In this document: positions 17,088 through 26,320 of the stretch, one piece after another
How positions within the stretch are numbered: position 1 is the stretch's first letter
Layout: the number at the start of each line of letters is the position of its first letter
Origin: Ruminococcus_G sp963594675
GTDB lineage: Bacteria > Bacillota > Clostridia > Lachnospirales > Lachnospiraceae
Direction: 5' to 3'
Length of the DNA: 64,000 nucleotides
Assembly: GCA_963594675.1 (NCBI GenBank)
Contig: CAVBGA010000193.1
Location: 29,965-93,964, forward strand
Notes under the pieces: model-generated
Seen by the model: only the letters and a program-made list of their open reading frames with translations
What the model was told of the DNA's origin: nothing
The model's database searches: none
Position numbers and translations under genes: made by a program

Positions 17088-20000
17088 TTAAAGTAGATGT
17101 GTCTTTCTATATCTATCAAGAATCAGAATGACTGCCATAGAGATTAAAATAGTACCAATCAACGTGAAAGGTAATGTACCAATACCTCCCGCATTCGGCA
17201 ACTCATAAAATGCTGTATTTGTGATTTGCAAGGTTCCATCACTACACTCTACAGTTTTCCCATTTTGCGTAACACTTATAGTTCCCTCTGCACTAATTTC
17301 AATATCCCAAGGATTTTCCTCAATGGTATATCCATTAGGTGCTTTTGTTTCTTTTAACTGATACTTTGTACCTTTAAGGAGACCATTTAATTCAAAATCA
17401 CCATTAGCATTTGTGCTGCCAGAGGTAACCAGGCTTCCGTCTGATGCCAAGAGCTGGAATTCTGCACCTTCCAGAGAAATTTTTCCATTCTCATTTGTCT
17501 TATGGATTGATAAGTTCACAACACCATTGGAAGTATTCTTTATCACAAGCACATCGGTAGACTCCGAACTTTCTCCAGAGATAATTCTTGTCGCCACAGA
17601 ACCCCGATCTGTAAATTTCAAAGTCTCACTATTTTTTCTCTCGCCTCTATCGTCAAGCTCATAAATAGACACAGATACTAATTTTACATCTTTTACGTTA
17701 TTATCTTCATCTACTTCATAGAACTTTGGTAGATTAATCGTATATATATATTGCTTCTTTGAGTTTCCTTCTTCATACTTTAAATATTTGTCATGCGAAT
17801 TCGCTGTTTCTACATAAGTATAGGTTTGATCACCATACATAAACGTATACTCAATATACTTTTTCGCATCAATATCTTTTTCAAAGGAAACTTTTAGTTG
17901 CAAGGATGCAGCATAAGTTGTATCTGATTCGGTCTGGATATCCGTACTATAACTTGTAGTGAATCCTGGAACTTCCGTTACTTCTTCCACCGTATAATTG
18001 ATAATTTCTTTCTTTTCTTTATTTACTAATGGTAGATCCTTTTGCGTCTCTTTCCAGTTGTTTTTGCTGCTTAAGATTCCTGTCCTAACTTCTTCTCCAT
18101 CAGCTAAAAGCTTATATGTGATTTCCTGTCCTTCAGAAGGATCGCCACCTATCCAGTCTTTCCTGATAATAAGATCCTTCGTACTATCCGCGTCTAATAC
18201 GTGAACCGTTACGATTCCTGGATTTGTCAAAGCATTTACTGCTGTCTTTGTCGTATTATTGGAATAATTTCCCTTATCCTCCACCTCATTGGGGGTAAAA
18301 GTAACATTAAGGGTAATTTCGTAATCTCCTTCTGCAGTTCCTTCAAATGTATAGGAACGATCTGGGAAAGACACATCTCCTATGCTTCCATTGCTGACGC
18401 TTACACTTCCAGCATCCACTTTCGTACCATCCGGAAGCAACCACTCATAACTCAAAACGCCATTAATCTGGTCGTAGGCCTGCACTTTTTCTTCTGCATC
18501 CTTAACAATTTCCGAACTCAAATCCTTAAGATCAGTGTTCTCCCCCACAAGTATACTAGTCTCTTCACCATCTGTACTTGTAAACTGGATAGGAACATTA
18601 ACTTCCGGTGTTTTGCTGCATTCTACTTCATAGGATTCTGTTTCCTTAGAGGAATCTGCTGGCGTATGTTCATAAGAAATGTCCGGCTTACCTACATTGG
18701 ACCACACATTATTGCTTCCGATATAATCTTCTTTCGCCTGAATTCCAAAATCCAGCTTCATTGTTCTTGTATTTTGAACATCACCAAAATTATATGTTAC
18801 TTTTGTGGTACCATCTGTATTTTTTACGATGGTCAGTTTTCCATCCTTCGATGTCATTTGGATACTTCCATCATCCAAAGTTTCGGTACTCAGATCATCT
18901 AGGCTTACCTCTATTTCTTTCTCCGTCTCGCCAGAAGCATTCTGTATAATCGCTTTCATAGGCTCAGAAGTATCTAGTTCAAATTCATCCTGAATTGTAT
19001 CTGTAACAACTACATCTTCTGCATAAATATCTTCCACATTGATCAAAATAGGAGACTCATTCATCTCCTGTTCAGCAATTTGCAGCAAAGTATTATAAAC
19101 GGCATCTTCCGTAGTTGCCACATACTTTCCAGTAAATGAGCTTCCTGTTCCATCTTTGAAAGCTGTACCCGTATTATTTCCGGAGTAGTCAATCCAAGAA
19201 ATTGGATGATCAGCATCCTTATCACTTGTGGCGTTTGCTGTACCTTCATTTGTACGAATGCCATATACAGAATTTAGACCAGCGCTCTGAAATGTTTTCC
19301 ATGGCAAGGTAATTCCATATCCATTCTCACCATCTGTATTTTCCGTAGCACCTCCCAATATAACAGCAACTTTACGTACATCTTCATAGGATACATCGTT
19401 TCCACTTCCGTCTGTCCATTCGGACATATTGGATTTCAAATTCTTTACTGCATTCTCCAATGCATCACTTTTATAATGCACGTGCTCACAGTTTCCAAAA
19501 GTATCCCATCCATAAAGGCCTTCCAACAGGGTTTCTTCATCATTACTTACAAACTGTCCGTTTTTACTGTTTTTACCACCGACAGGTCCAAGCATACTCC
19601 ATGTGCCGCCATGTTCCACATCCGTCACGGCCAGGGCCAAATTATTGCCGGGATATTTAGCATTCAAATCTTTAACAAGACGAATTAAAGCCTGCTTAAT
19701 ATCATACAAAGTAGCGATTTGAGTATTATTTGCACATCCACCAACTTCTATACTTGCATAATTGCCATCACCCTTGACGCAATTTGCGTGAGAAAGATCA
19801 AACATCTGCCATGAAGTTTGAATCTGCAGCACCATACACACTGGTGCACTGGTGGTTCCTTGTACCTTGGCTGATAATTCTACATCATACTTTCTTTCCT
19901 TATTTTCATCTCCACTTTCATGAGCCGTTACTGTTTTATTAAAATCTCTGATCAAATTGGAATAATCAACACTACCTTCTTTTTTATCATAGTCCAGCGC

Positions 20001-20951
20001 ATTTAACTTGGGATTCAGCACTTTGTCGCTAATTGCATGGAAAGGACCGGTACCTCCGTCCTTAGGCCAGTTGATATAAGGAGCCGGATCTCCATATCCA
20101 TTGCTTGTGGTAGCATCCGGATAGTCACATCCTTTTTTATCCTTCTCACTAGCCTGTGTATTTCCCATATTTCCCATATCATAGGTTGGATCAAATAAGT
20201 CATATAAATACTTATTCCATTCCGAGGTCAGGGTATCTGTTCCATTGGCAAGGTCATTCTCATAACACTGGGCCAGATACTCCTTATAGCTTTCAGCATC
20301 ATTGAAAGGTACCCTGCTATCCTTTGCTGCATTTCCATAATAAAATCGTTTATTGAATTCATCGCCTTCCAAAGATAAATCCACCGTTTTACTATTTTTA
20401 CTATCCTGAATTACATAATTCTTTAATCCTAATTTTTCATCAATTGCTGCAATGGTGGCAGCATCTACGCTGCTATCAGCTTCCTCACTTGCAACATTTG
20501 CATCACTACTTTCAGCTGCCTTAGAATCTTCTGCAAGCAGATTTTCCTCCTCAGTAGCAACTTCTTCTTCCGGGCTTTCCTTTTGGCTTTCTTCGGAAGT
20601 TGTTTTCTCCGATGTTCCTTTGTTTTCCTCAGAACTTTCAGAATTTTTGTAGCATTCTTTTGTGTGCTCATGCTCTTGCTTACCACAAGTCAGAACTTTC
20701 TTATAACAATCTTCCGTATGTGAATGAGAATCATTTTCTTCCTTTTCGCAAGTTAGCTGTTCTTCATAACACGATTTATCATGCGTATGTTCTTCCAATC
20801 CACAATATACTTTCTGATCTGATGCAAAGGCAGGCATACTGGCCATACAAGTAGTTACCATAATTATGGCACAGATAGCAACTGCAAGAAGGCGTTTCCA
20901 AGTCCGAACCCTCCTGCTGAATCTTTTTCCTTTCTTACTCTCCATGGCCAT
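17088..20951 (-). CDS. Large pilus tip/adhesin with degenerate vWA domain, SpaA domain and LPXTG-like anchor
   Basis: About 1287 residues, last gene of the pilus operon. Order: signal peptide ending at AFAS; three Cys/His modules (CGLEEHTHDKSCY type) in the first 105 residues; an acidic linker; a region at about 350-640 with the layout of a tip vWA domain; DUF11/CnaB-like beta domains; a SpaA-type domain near the end with LKETKAPNGYTIEENP; sorting signal LPNAG, a hydrophobic helix and RYRKTHLL. The expected MIDAS DxSxS is replaced by IQTSWQ, so metal binding through that motif is doubtful. Start 20951 (or 20945): AAGGGAG precedes both, and the codons overlap the minor pilin stop. Confidence 0.88.
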   Translation of the reverse strand: MAMESKKGKRFSRRVRTWKRLLAVAICAIIMVTTCMASMPAFASDQKVYCGLEEHTHDKSCYEEQLTCEKEENDSHSHTEDCYKKVLTCGKQEHEHTKECYKNSESSEENKGTSEKTTSEESQKESPEEEVATEEENLLAEDSKAAESSDANVASEEADSSVDAATIAAIDEKLGLKNYVIQDSKNSKTVDLSLEGDEFNKRFYYGNAAKDSRVPFNDAESYKEYLAQCYENDLANGTDTLTSEWNKYLYDLFDPTYDMGNMGNTQASEKDKKGCDYPDATTSNGYGDPAPYINWPKDGGTGPFHAISDKVLNPKLNALDYDKKEGSVDYSNLIRDFNKTVTAHESGDENKERKYDVELSAKVQGTTSAPVCMVLQIQTSWQMFDLSHANCVKGDGNYASIEVGGCANNTQIATLYDIKQALIRLVKDLNAKYPGNNLALAVTDVEHGGTWSMLGPVGGKNSKNGQFVSNDEETLLEGLYGWDTFGNCEHVHYKSDALENAVKNLKSNMSEWTDGSGNDVSYEDVRKVAVILGGATENTDGENGYGITLPWKTFQSAGLNSVYGIRTNEGTANATSDKDADHPISWIDYSGNNTGTAFKDGTGSSFTGKYVATTEDAVYNTLLQIAEQEMNESPILINVEDIYAEDVVVTDTIQDEFELDTSEPMKAIIQNASGETEKEIEVSLDDLSTETLDDGSIQMTSKDGKLTIVKNTDGTTKVTYNFGDVQNTRTMKLDFGIQAKEDYIGSNNVWSNVGKPDISYEHTPADSSKETESYEVECSKTPEVNVPIQFTSTDGEETSILVGENTDLKDLSSEIVKDAEEKVQAYDQINGVLSYEWLLPDGTKVDAGSVSVSNGSIGDVSFPDRSYTFEGTAEGDYEITLNVTFTPNEVEDKGNYSNNTTKTAVNALTNPGIVTVHVLDADSTKDLIIRKDWIGGDPSEGQEITYKLLADGEEVRTGILSSKNNWKETQKDLPLVNKEKKEIINYTVEEVTEVPGFTTSYSTDIQTESDTTYAASLQLKVSFEKDIDAKKYIEYTFMYGDQTYTYVETANSHDKYLKYEEGNSKKQYIYTINLPKFYEVDEDNNVKDVKLVSVSIYELDDRGERKNSETLKFTDRGSVATRIISGESSESTDVLVIKNTSNGVVNLSIHKTNENGKISLEGAEFQLLASDGSLVTSGSTNANGDFELNGLLKGTKYQLKETKAPNGYTIEENPWDIEISAEGTISVTQNGKTVECSDGTLQITNTAFYELPNAGGIGTLPFTLIGTILISMAVILILDRYRKTHLL

Positions 20952-21742
20952 CACTCTCCCTTCTGTTTATTTTTCTTGGACCTTTTATAGGCCAACACAG
21001 ATATCAAAACCAAGGCTGTCACACATGCTACTCCCCACAGCAATACTTGACTCCGATCCCCTGTCTTAACAATTTTGGCAATACCACTACTAACCGATGT
21101 CATCTTCTTGCTTGTTGAGCTACTTGGAACCGGTGTAGTTGTTACCTTAGAAATGGTGGTTGGTGTCGGGGTACTGGTCGGCGTACCCGTAGGTTCTTTT
21201 TCCTTCGTCACTTCCAATTTAGGATAAGATTCCACCTCATAAATCCATTCACCAGAATTATAAAAGGGTACAGTAAGAATCATAGGAGAAACCTTTACCT
21301 TATCATTGTCCTTGCTTTGTTTTACCAAATACACACCTTCAGCAAGATCACTGTAATTAATTGTGCCATTAACATCCGATTCCTTCTCATCAAAAGAAAG
21401 ATTTGAACTTTCTAAAGCCTTGGCAAGAGATTGCGCTGCATCCATCCAGTCACTTGCTGTTTTTTCCTGATTTATATCGATTCCTAAATTCTCGAATTCT
21501 TCCGACAATTCAAATTGAAAAGCTCCTACTGTACCAGACACATCTCCTACCTTATACAGAGCCATATGGATTCCTGAATATGCCGTTGTTTTTCCTTCTT
21601 TATCGCTTTGCTGCAGAGTCAAATGAATACTTCCTGTCTGCTCCGCTGCATATGATCTAACTGGCATGACGCATACACATAACAAAACAATCAACATTGT
21701 CAATCCCAGACAGCATCGCTTCTTTCTTTTGTTCATTTTCAT
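20951..21742 (-). CDS. Minor (basal-type) pilin
   Basis: 263 residues: signal peptide ending at SYAAEQ, one pilin domain with WIYEVESYPKLEV (a YPK pilin-type motif with candidate linking lysine), a Thr/Pro/Ser-rich stalk (about 190-225) and a C-terminal sorting-like signal VKTGD, hydrophobic helix and KRSKKNKQKGE tail. The motif is a divergent LPXTG with the first two positions changed, so the housekeeping or class C sortase may recognise it weakly. The stalk and single domain are typical of cell-wall base pilins. Start set by AAGGAGG five bases before ATG at 21742. The stop overlaps the tip gene start. Confidence 0.85.
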   Translation of the reverse strand: MKMNKRKKRCCLGLTMLIVLLCVCVMPVRSYAAEQTGSIHLTLQQSDKEGKTTAYSGIHMALYKVGDVSGTVGAFQFELSEEFENLGIDINQEKTASDWMDAAQSLAKALESSNLSFDEKESDVNGTINYSDLAEGVYLVKQSKDNDKVKVSPMILTVPFYNSGEWIYEVESYPKLEVTKEKEPTGTPTSTPTPTTISKVTTTPVPSSSTSKKMTSVSSGIAKIVKTGDRSQVLLWGVACVTALVLISVLAYKRSKKNKQKGE

Positions 21743-21802
21743 AACAACCTCCTTCTTGACCATTCCCCTTTATCGATCTTGACTATTTATTTCCCACCTA
21801 AG

Positions 21803-22699
21803 TTAAGGCTTAGAATTAGGGGATTTCTTTGATTTAGATGCGCGTCTCTTAGCAACTAAAAAGTAAATCACACCAAGCAAGAGCACCAAAACTACTAAGC
21901 CTGCCAACATTATTTTCATAGGAGACACTTTTGCTAGTTCTTGTGCCACTGTTTTCTCAGTTTTTGTCTCTTGATAGCTAGTACGAACTCCTCTTACCAA
22001 CAATCTATGGGTATTTACCCCATAAGGAGTACAAGTAATCAAGGTAACATAATCCTCTTCTGGGTCAATCGCCAGGTCTTCCGTATTCTCTGGAAGCACA
22101 GTCTTTATTTGATCCACCTTATAGGCAAGTGTCTGATCTAGCACATGAATCAAAAAAATATCTCCTATTTCCATTTGATCCAAATCAGTAAAAAGTTTTG
22201 CACTGGGAAGACCTCTATGTCCGGCTAAAACAGCATGAGTTCCTTTCCCGCCAATAGGGATACTGGTTCCTTCCACATGTCCTATTCCTTTTTCCAAAAC
22301 ATCATTTCCAATTCCATGATAGATGGCAAGATCAAGCTTTAATTTAGGAATCTCTATACTTCCCATAAGTCCGTCACCATTTACGTCCAATATAGAATCA
22401 TAGGGATGACTCAATACATAATCATCATCTTCATTAAAAGCATCAACAATCCTGTTGGTATCATGTTGCGCATTATAGTCCTGAGCAGATTGCCATAGTT
22501 TTTCTTTATCGGTATCTTCCAAATCCTGCACCGTACTCTGATAAGAACTTACCAGTTGTTCATTTCTATATTGATTCCACATATCACTGAAAGTGGGATA
22601 GGTAAACACACCGGCACCAGCAAGGAAAAATAAGAGAATTAGGAAATTCAGAACCTTGGACAAAGGACCCTTTGCTTTTTTAGTCTTTTTTTCCTTCAT
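21803..22699 (-). CDS. srtC: Class C sortase (second of pair)
   Basis: 298 residues. Pilin polymerase: cleaves LPXTG-like signals and joins pilins by isopeptide bonds outside the membrane. N-terminal membrane helix (about 14-36), catalytic His in LAGHRGLPSAKLFTDL, Cys in TLITCTPYGVNTHRLLVRG with the catalytic Arg, then a C-terminal membrane helix typical of class C. A VDAFNED segment near residue 85 is in the place of the usual active-site lid. The first 20 bases overlap the other sortase gene. Confidence 0.93.
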   Translation of the reverse strand: MKEKKTKKAKGPLSKVLNFLILLFFLAGAGVFTYPTFSDMWNQYRNEQLVSSYQSTVQDLEDTDKEKLWQSAQDYNAQHDTNRIVDAFNEDDDYVLSHPYDSILDVNGDGLMGSIEIPKLKLDLAIYHGIGNDVLEKGIGHVEGTSIPIGGKGTHAVLAGHRGLPSAKLFTDLDQMEIGDIFLIHVLDQTLAYKVDQIKTVLPENTEDLAIDPEEDYVTLITCTPYGVNTHRLLVRGVRTSYQETKTEKTVAQELAKVSPMKIMLAGLVVLVLLLGVIYFLVAKRRASKSKKSPNSKP

Positions 22700-23573
22700 T
22701 GCCCTTCCTTCTCTTCTGAATCCAATATGGTAAAACTCGCTTTATCAACAAAACAATCAAAATAGCAATGCCGATTCCTGCTAATACACAGATAATCAAT
22801 AAGAAAGCACTTGGATTTGCTATCCTTCTTCTTTGCTCTTGTTTCGTATTAGCAGCCTGTTTCAAAGAAATACGATGACCTCTTACCAGCAATCTATGGG
22901 TATTCACTGCATAAGGAGTACAGGTAACCAGAGTCACATAATCCTTATCTGAAGTAATTCCCAAAGATTCTGTTTCATCAGGTTTTACTGTTAGGATCTG
23001 ATCCACCTGATATGCCAATTTCTCATCTAACACATATAGATAAAAAATATCTCCCTTTTTCACCAAATTTAAATCTGTGAATAGTCTTGCGTCTGGAAGA
23101 CCTCTATGTGCCGAAATAATGCAATGGGTTCCTACGCCCCCCACAGGAAGACTGCTTCCAAATAAATGGCCTGCGCCCTTTTTCAAGGAGTCCTCTGACG
23201 TATAATGGTAGATAGGAATACTGCAATTAATTACAGGAATTTCAATATAGCCCATCATTCCGTCATTTTCTAAATTCAAAAGAGCTTCATACTCCTGATC
23301 TTTTACCCCATTACGAACAGAAAATGCATCCGGCACGCTTTCCTGCTGAATTTTCTTATTGTAGGATCTAGCCGCTACCAGCATTTCCTCTTTTTGATTA
23401 TCAGTCTCTTGCTTAACAGTTTCCTTATATTCACTAATCAGCTGTTGATCTCTATAGCTATTCCACAAATTGCTAATAGTCGGGTACATTAATATGGACA
23501 AGCCTATTAAAAACAAAAGGAATAAGGGAATATATATCTTTTTGTCTATTTTCCTTCGAATAGGATTCTCCAT
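22680..23573 (-). CDS. srtC: Class C sortase (first of pair)
   Basis: 297 residues with the same layout as the neighbouring sortase: membrane helix at about 12-33, lid-like PDAF segment, catalytic His in ISAHRGLPDARLFTDL, catalytic Cys in TLVTCTPYAVNTHRLLVRG, C-terminal helix and basic tail. The two share most of the core but differ in linker regions, which suggests different pilin specificities (shaft polymerisation versus addition of tip/base). It follows the major pilin by 105 bases that contain a strong hairpin. Confidence 0.93.
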   Translation of the reverse strand: MENPIRRKIDKKIYIPLFLLFLIGLSILMYPTISNLWNSYRDQQLISEYKETVKQETDNQKEEMLVAARSYNKKIQQESVPDAFSVRNGVKDQEYEALLNLENDGMMGYIEIPVINCSIPIYHYTSEDSLKKGAGHLFGSSLPVGGVGTHCIISAHRGLPDARLFTDLNLVKKGDIFYLYVLDEKLAYQVDQILTVKPDETESLGITSDKDYVTLVTCTPYAVNTHRLLVRGHRISLKQAANTKQEQRRRIANPSAFLLIICVLAGIGIAILIVLLIKRVLPYWIQKRRKGNEGKKD

Positions 23574-23593
23574 AGCAATCTACCTTTCTTTAA

Positions 23594-23622
23594 TTCGGAG
23601 AGCACCTAAGGCACTCTCCGAA
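23594..23622 (-). other. Intercistronic hairpin between major pilin and sortase genes
   Basis: TTCGGAGAG and CTCTCCGAA form a 9-bp stem extended by further pairs around a short loop. No T run follows on the minus strand (AATTAAAG), so it is not a full terminator; it may stabilise the pilin message or attenuate sortase expression. Confidence 0.6.
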
Positions 23623-23678
23623 CATCATATATTTACATAGGAATCATTTATGGTTGGTTATGAGTATTTACCGCATCA

Positions 23679-25262
23679 TTAAGCTCTCTTGCGATTTGCA
23701 ATAAAGAGACCTGCAGCTACTGCCATAATGGCAACACCAACGATAGTAAATACATAGGTTCCCATACCACCAGTGGAAGGAAGCTGAGAAATCTTAGTAT
23801 TCTTAATCTCAGTTGTTGCACTATCTCCTGTTACTGTTACATTTGTTACTGTCTTATTCTCTTTTACATATGTTGCAGTATAGGTAGATGTTTTTTTACC
23901 ATCAATAGCGACAGTATATGTTTTCAGTGTTCCATCTTCGTTATAGTTTGCAGTAATATCAACTGTATGGGTTTTATTTTCCAAAGCATAGCCATCTGGT
24001 GCTGTTGTCTCAACCAGAGTGTAGCTTCCTGCATCAAGGCCAGTAAAGTTCAGACTACCATTTGCATCTGATGTAGCAGTATAAGCTTTCTTGCTATTTT
24101 TGTTTGTTAATGTAAATACAGCGCCACTGACTGGTTTGTTTTCTGTAGTAGAGCTGGAAGATTCTGTAACTTTCTCATCTCCAGTTTTAATAATTTCAGT
24201 TGTTTTCTTATTATTTACATTAGTAATGGATCCACCAAGTGTTGCATCCAAACCAAATGTATAATGATAGGTTATATCTTCTGTTATACCTGTGTCAGGC
24301 TGACCTGTAGCACTATCACTGGGGTTCTGGGTATAATACAGAGTAACCTTGTTGGTATTAGGATCAAAGTTGTATTTCGCATTATCCCCAAGTGTTGCCT
24401 TGTAGGTTACCTTAACCTCTTTGCCACCATTAGCAGCGATGTAGTTAGAAGCAAATGTAATTGTGAAACTTGCATCATCTCCTGTAGTCAGAGCATAGCT
24501 TGCATCACCTGCTTTAACTTCAGCACCATCAACGGTAACTTTAATAGAATCTTCGTTTAAAGTGAAAGTATCATCCAAACTATCCCTGATTATGTAAGTC
24601 AAATCTTTATAAGATTTGCTATAATCCGGGATCTTGGAATCAATCTGGAATTCTACTTCACTGCCTTTAGCAACATCATCGCCATGATCTACGCCGTTGC
24701 TACCAACAATAGTTTTTTTAATAGATAGAGTAGATTTTTTGGCATATACAGTCTCACCACCAAGAGTAGCATTTGTATTAGCATCTACACTTCCACCGGA
24801 GATTTTGCTGTCTTCTCCGTATCCAGCACTAACAAGCATAGGATTATAGAGTGTTCCATCATCTGTTCCAGAAACTAATACCAAATAGGTACCTGCGCTA
24901 ACGCTTGCTGTATAACCATTTTCACCTTCTGTAAAGCTAACAGCATCTAAAGACAGACTTCCATTCTGTAAAGCAGAAACAATGTCAGCAATTTCTGTCT
25001 CAGTAGGAGAAGTAACATCAGCAATACTTACACCTGTAACGGTTTTATAACCTACAAGGCCCTTACCATCTGCCTGATATTCACCTTCTACAATCTTGTA
25101 ACCTGTAACGGTACCACCTGAACTAACATTTCTAACAGTTACTGTTGCAGTATCCCCACTACTAGGAACACTTGTTTCATCTGCGAAAGCGGTGGCTGAT
25201 GTCGTCAGCACCATGGTTGCTGCTAACAAAAAGGCAGCAAATTTTTTCAAATACTTTTTCAT
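23679..25262 (-). CDS. Major pilin (shaft) with CnaB/isopeptide domains and LPSTG anchor
   Basis: 527 residues. Signal peptide ending at TAFADE; N-terminal domain; pilin-motif candidate ETVYAKKSTLSIKKT with the lysine used for polymerisation; a fimbrial isopeptide D2-type domain (about 170-330); a SpaA/CnaB domain with the E-box-like TLVETTAPDGYALE near 410; sorting signal LPSTGG, hydrophobic helix and ANRKRA. First gene of the operon and the largest domain count of simple pilins, so the shaft subunit. GAGAGGAG nine bases upstream sets the start. A candidate promoter is TTGAAA about 17 bases from an AT-rich -10 near 25285. The 163-base upstream gap holds no other clear feature. Confidence 0.92.
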   Translation of the reverse strand: MKKYLKKFAAFLLAATMVLTTSATAFADETSVPSSGDTATVTVRNVSSGGTVTGYKIVEGEYQADGKGLVGYKTVTGVSIADVTSPTETEIADIVSALQNGSLSLDAVSFTEGENGYTASVSAGTYLVLVSGTDDGTLYNPMLVSAGYGEDSKISGGSVDANTNATLGGETVYAKKSTLSIKKTIVGSNGVDHGDDVAKGSEVEFQIDSKIPDYSKSYKDLTYIIRDSLDDTFTLNEDSIKVTVDGAEVKAGDASYALTTGDDASFTITFASNYIAANGGKEVKVTYKATLGDNAKYNFDPNTNKVTLYYTQNPSDSATGQPDTGITEDITYHYTFGLDATLGGSITNVNNKKTTEIIKTGDEKVTESSSSTTENKPVSGAVFTLTNKNSKKAYTATSDANGSLNFTGLDAGSYTLVETTAPDGYALENKTHTVDITANYNEDGTLKTYTVAIDGKKTSTYTATYVKENKTVTNVTVTGDSATTEIKNTKISQLPSTGGMGTYVFTIVGVAIMAVAAGLFIANRKRA

Positions 25263-25425
25263 CGTATTCTCCTCTCTTTTCTGTTTTATAATTTACGCTT
25301 CGACCATTTTTTCAAAAATAGTCAGTCAAACCAGCTTATCTGATTTTTCATTGCCTCCTTTCACACATTTTTTATAACAACAGCTGCAGTTAACTCCACA
25401 ACTGATTGTGTCGACTATCATCTAG

Positions 25426-26190
25426 CTACTCACTCATGTTCGTCTGGACAACAAACTCTCCATTAATTCTTTCCACGTTATATACCAGAGGATTTTCATC
25501 AGCCCATTTAGGATCGCTTTCTTTCATTTCTGACCACTTATGGTAAGCTGCAACAAAATCGTCATGAAGTGTTTTTTCTACTTTTAATCTCTCTTCCACT
25601 GCTTCATCAAAATCATCAAAGCGTCCCACATAATATCGTTTTCCTTTAAAGCCGATTAAAACCTTATACTTATCATTCCTGGTTCGGTAGACTCCTCGAA
25701 AACCGCTAGTATTATCCGAACGACTTTTTCTTTTTGCAAGCCATTCAACGCAGGTGCCATCCACCATGTGCAGCTGTTCCGGAATTGTTTTCCACAATTC
25801 TTTGCGCAAGCAGCCGCAGCTTCGGTAATTTCCATATAAAAGATCGCTGGAGGATACCTCCAGACTATTACCGCAGTCGCACTGGCATTTCCAAATAATG
25901 GATCCATTTTTTTCTCTCTTTTCCGTAGGAGACAGAACAGTTAGTCTCCCAATCTTTCTTCCTGTCAGATCCAACATTCCTCTTTGCTTTTGATGCTGCA
26001 TACAGCCACAACTTTTGCAATTTCCATTTTTCAAATTTCGAGTTAGCGCAGTATGCGTATTGCCACAGTCACAACGACATTCCCACCTGGTCCTTCCGTT
26101 TTTATTTTCCGCTCTTTTTATAGCAACCAAATGGCCAAATCTTTGTCCTGTGATATCTTCCGCCCTACTTTTTTTCTTCATATCTTCCAT
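25426..26190 (-). CDS. AP2/ERF-domain protein with two zinc-ribbon-like repeats
   Basis: 254 residues. Two related modules of about 50 residues: GQRFGHLVAIKRAENKNG / WECRCDCGN / CKSCGC and GRKIGRLTVLSPTEKREKNG / WKCQCDCGN / YRSCGC, each with four or more Cys that could bind zinc. A C-terminal AP2 DNA-binding domain follows (SGFRGVYRTRNDKYKVLIG ... YYVGRFDDFDEA). Bacterial AP2 proteins are often tied to homing endonucleases or phage; no HNH or nuclease motif is visible here, so a DNA-binding role is more likely. GGAGGGG five bases upstream sets the start. It sits directly upstream of the pilus operon on the same strand. Confidence 0.8.
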   Translation of the reverse strand: MEDMKKKSRAEDITGQRFGHLVAIKRAENKNGRTRWECRCDCGNTHTALTRNLKNGNCKSCGCMQHQKQRGMLDLTGRKIGRLTVLSPTEKREKNGSIIWKCQCDCGNSLEVSSSDLLYGNYRSCGCLRKELWKTIPEQLHMVDGTCVEWLAKRKSRSDNTSGFRGVYRTRNDKYKVLIGFKGKRYYVGRFDDFDEAVEERLKVEKTLHDDFVAAYHKWSEMKESDPKWADENPLVYNVERINGEFVVQTNMSE

Positions 26191-26241
26191 AGCAACCCCT
26201 CCAAGATACGACTAAGACTAACTAACCCTCTTGTTTTGCCC

Positions 26242-26273
26242 ATTATACGCTTGAGCTACCCATGTCCTACCCA
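26242..26273 (-). promoter_or_regulatory. AP2 gene promoter with paired heptamers in SARP-site geometry
   Basis: On the minus strand: TGGGTAG, GACA, TGGGTAG, then eight bases, then TATAAT (26242-26247). The heptamers (26267-26273 and 26256-26262) repeat every 11 bp and overlap a poor -35 (GTAGGA). SARP-type activators are known to bind two heptamers 11 bp apart with the downstream one 8 bp from the -10; this matches exactly. The regulator encoded at 26456-27244 is the obvious candidate protein. Confidence 0.7.
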
Positions 26274-26320
26274 CGTAAGAGAGATGATTTTCTGTCAGAA
26301 TTTCTCATTGCTGAAACATA

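Noticed and set aside
25310..25370. Nine-codon frame (MKNQISWFD) upstream of the major pilin
   Set aside because: AGGAGG is only two bases before its ATG and no regulatory hairpin depends on it; treated as chance.
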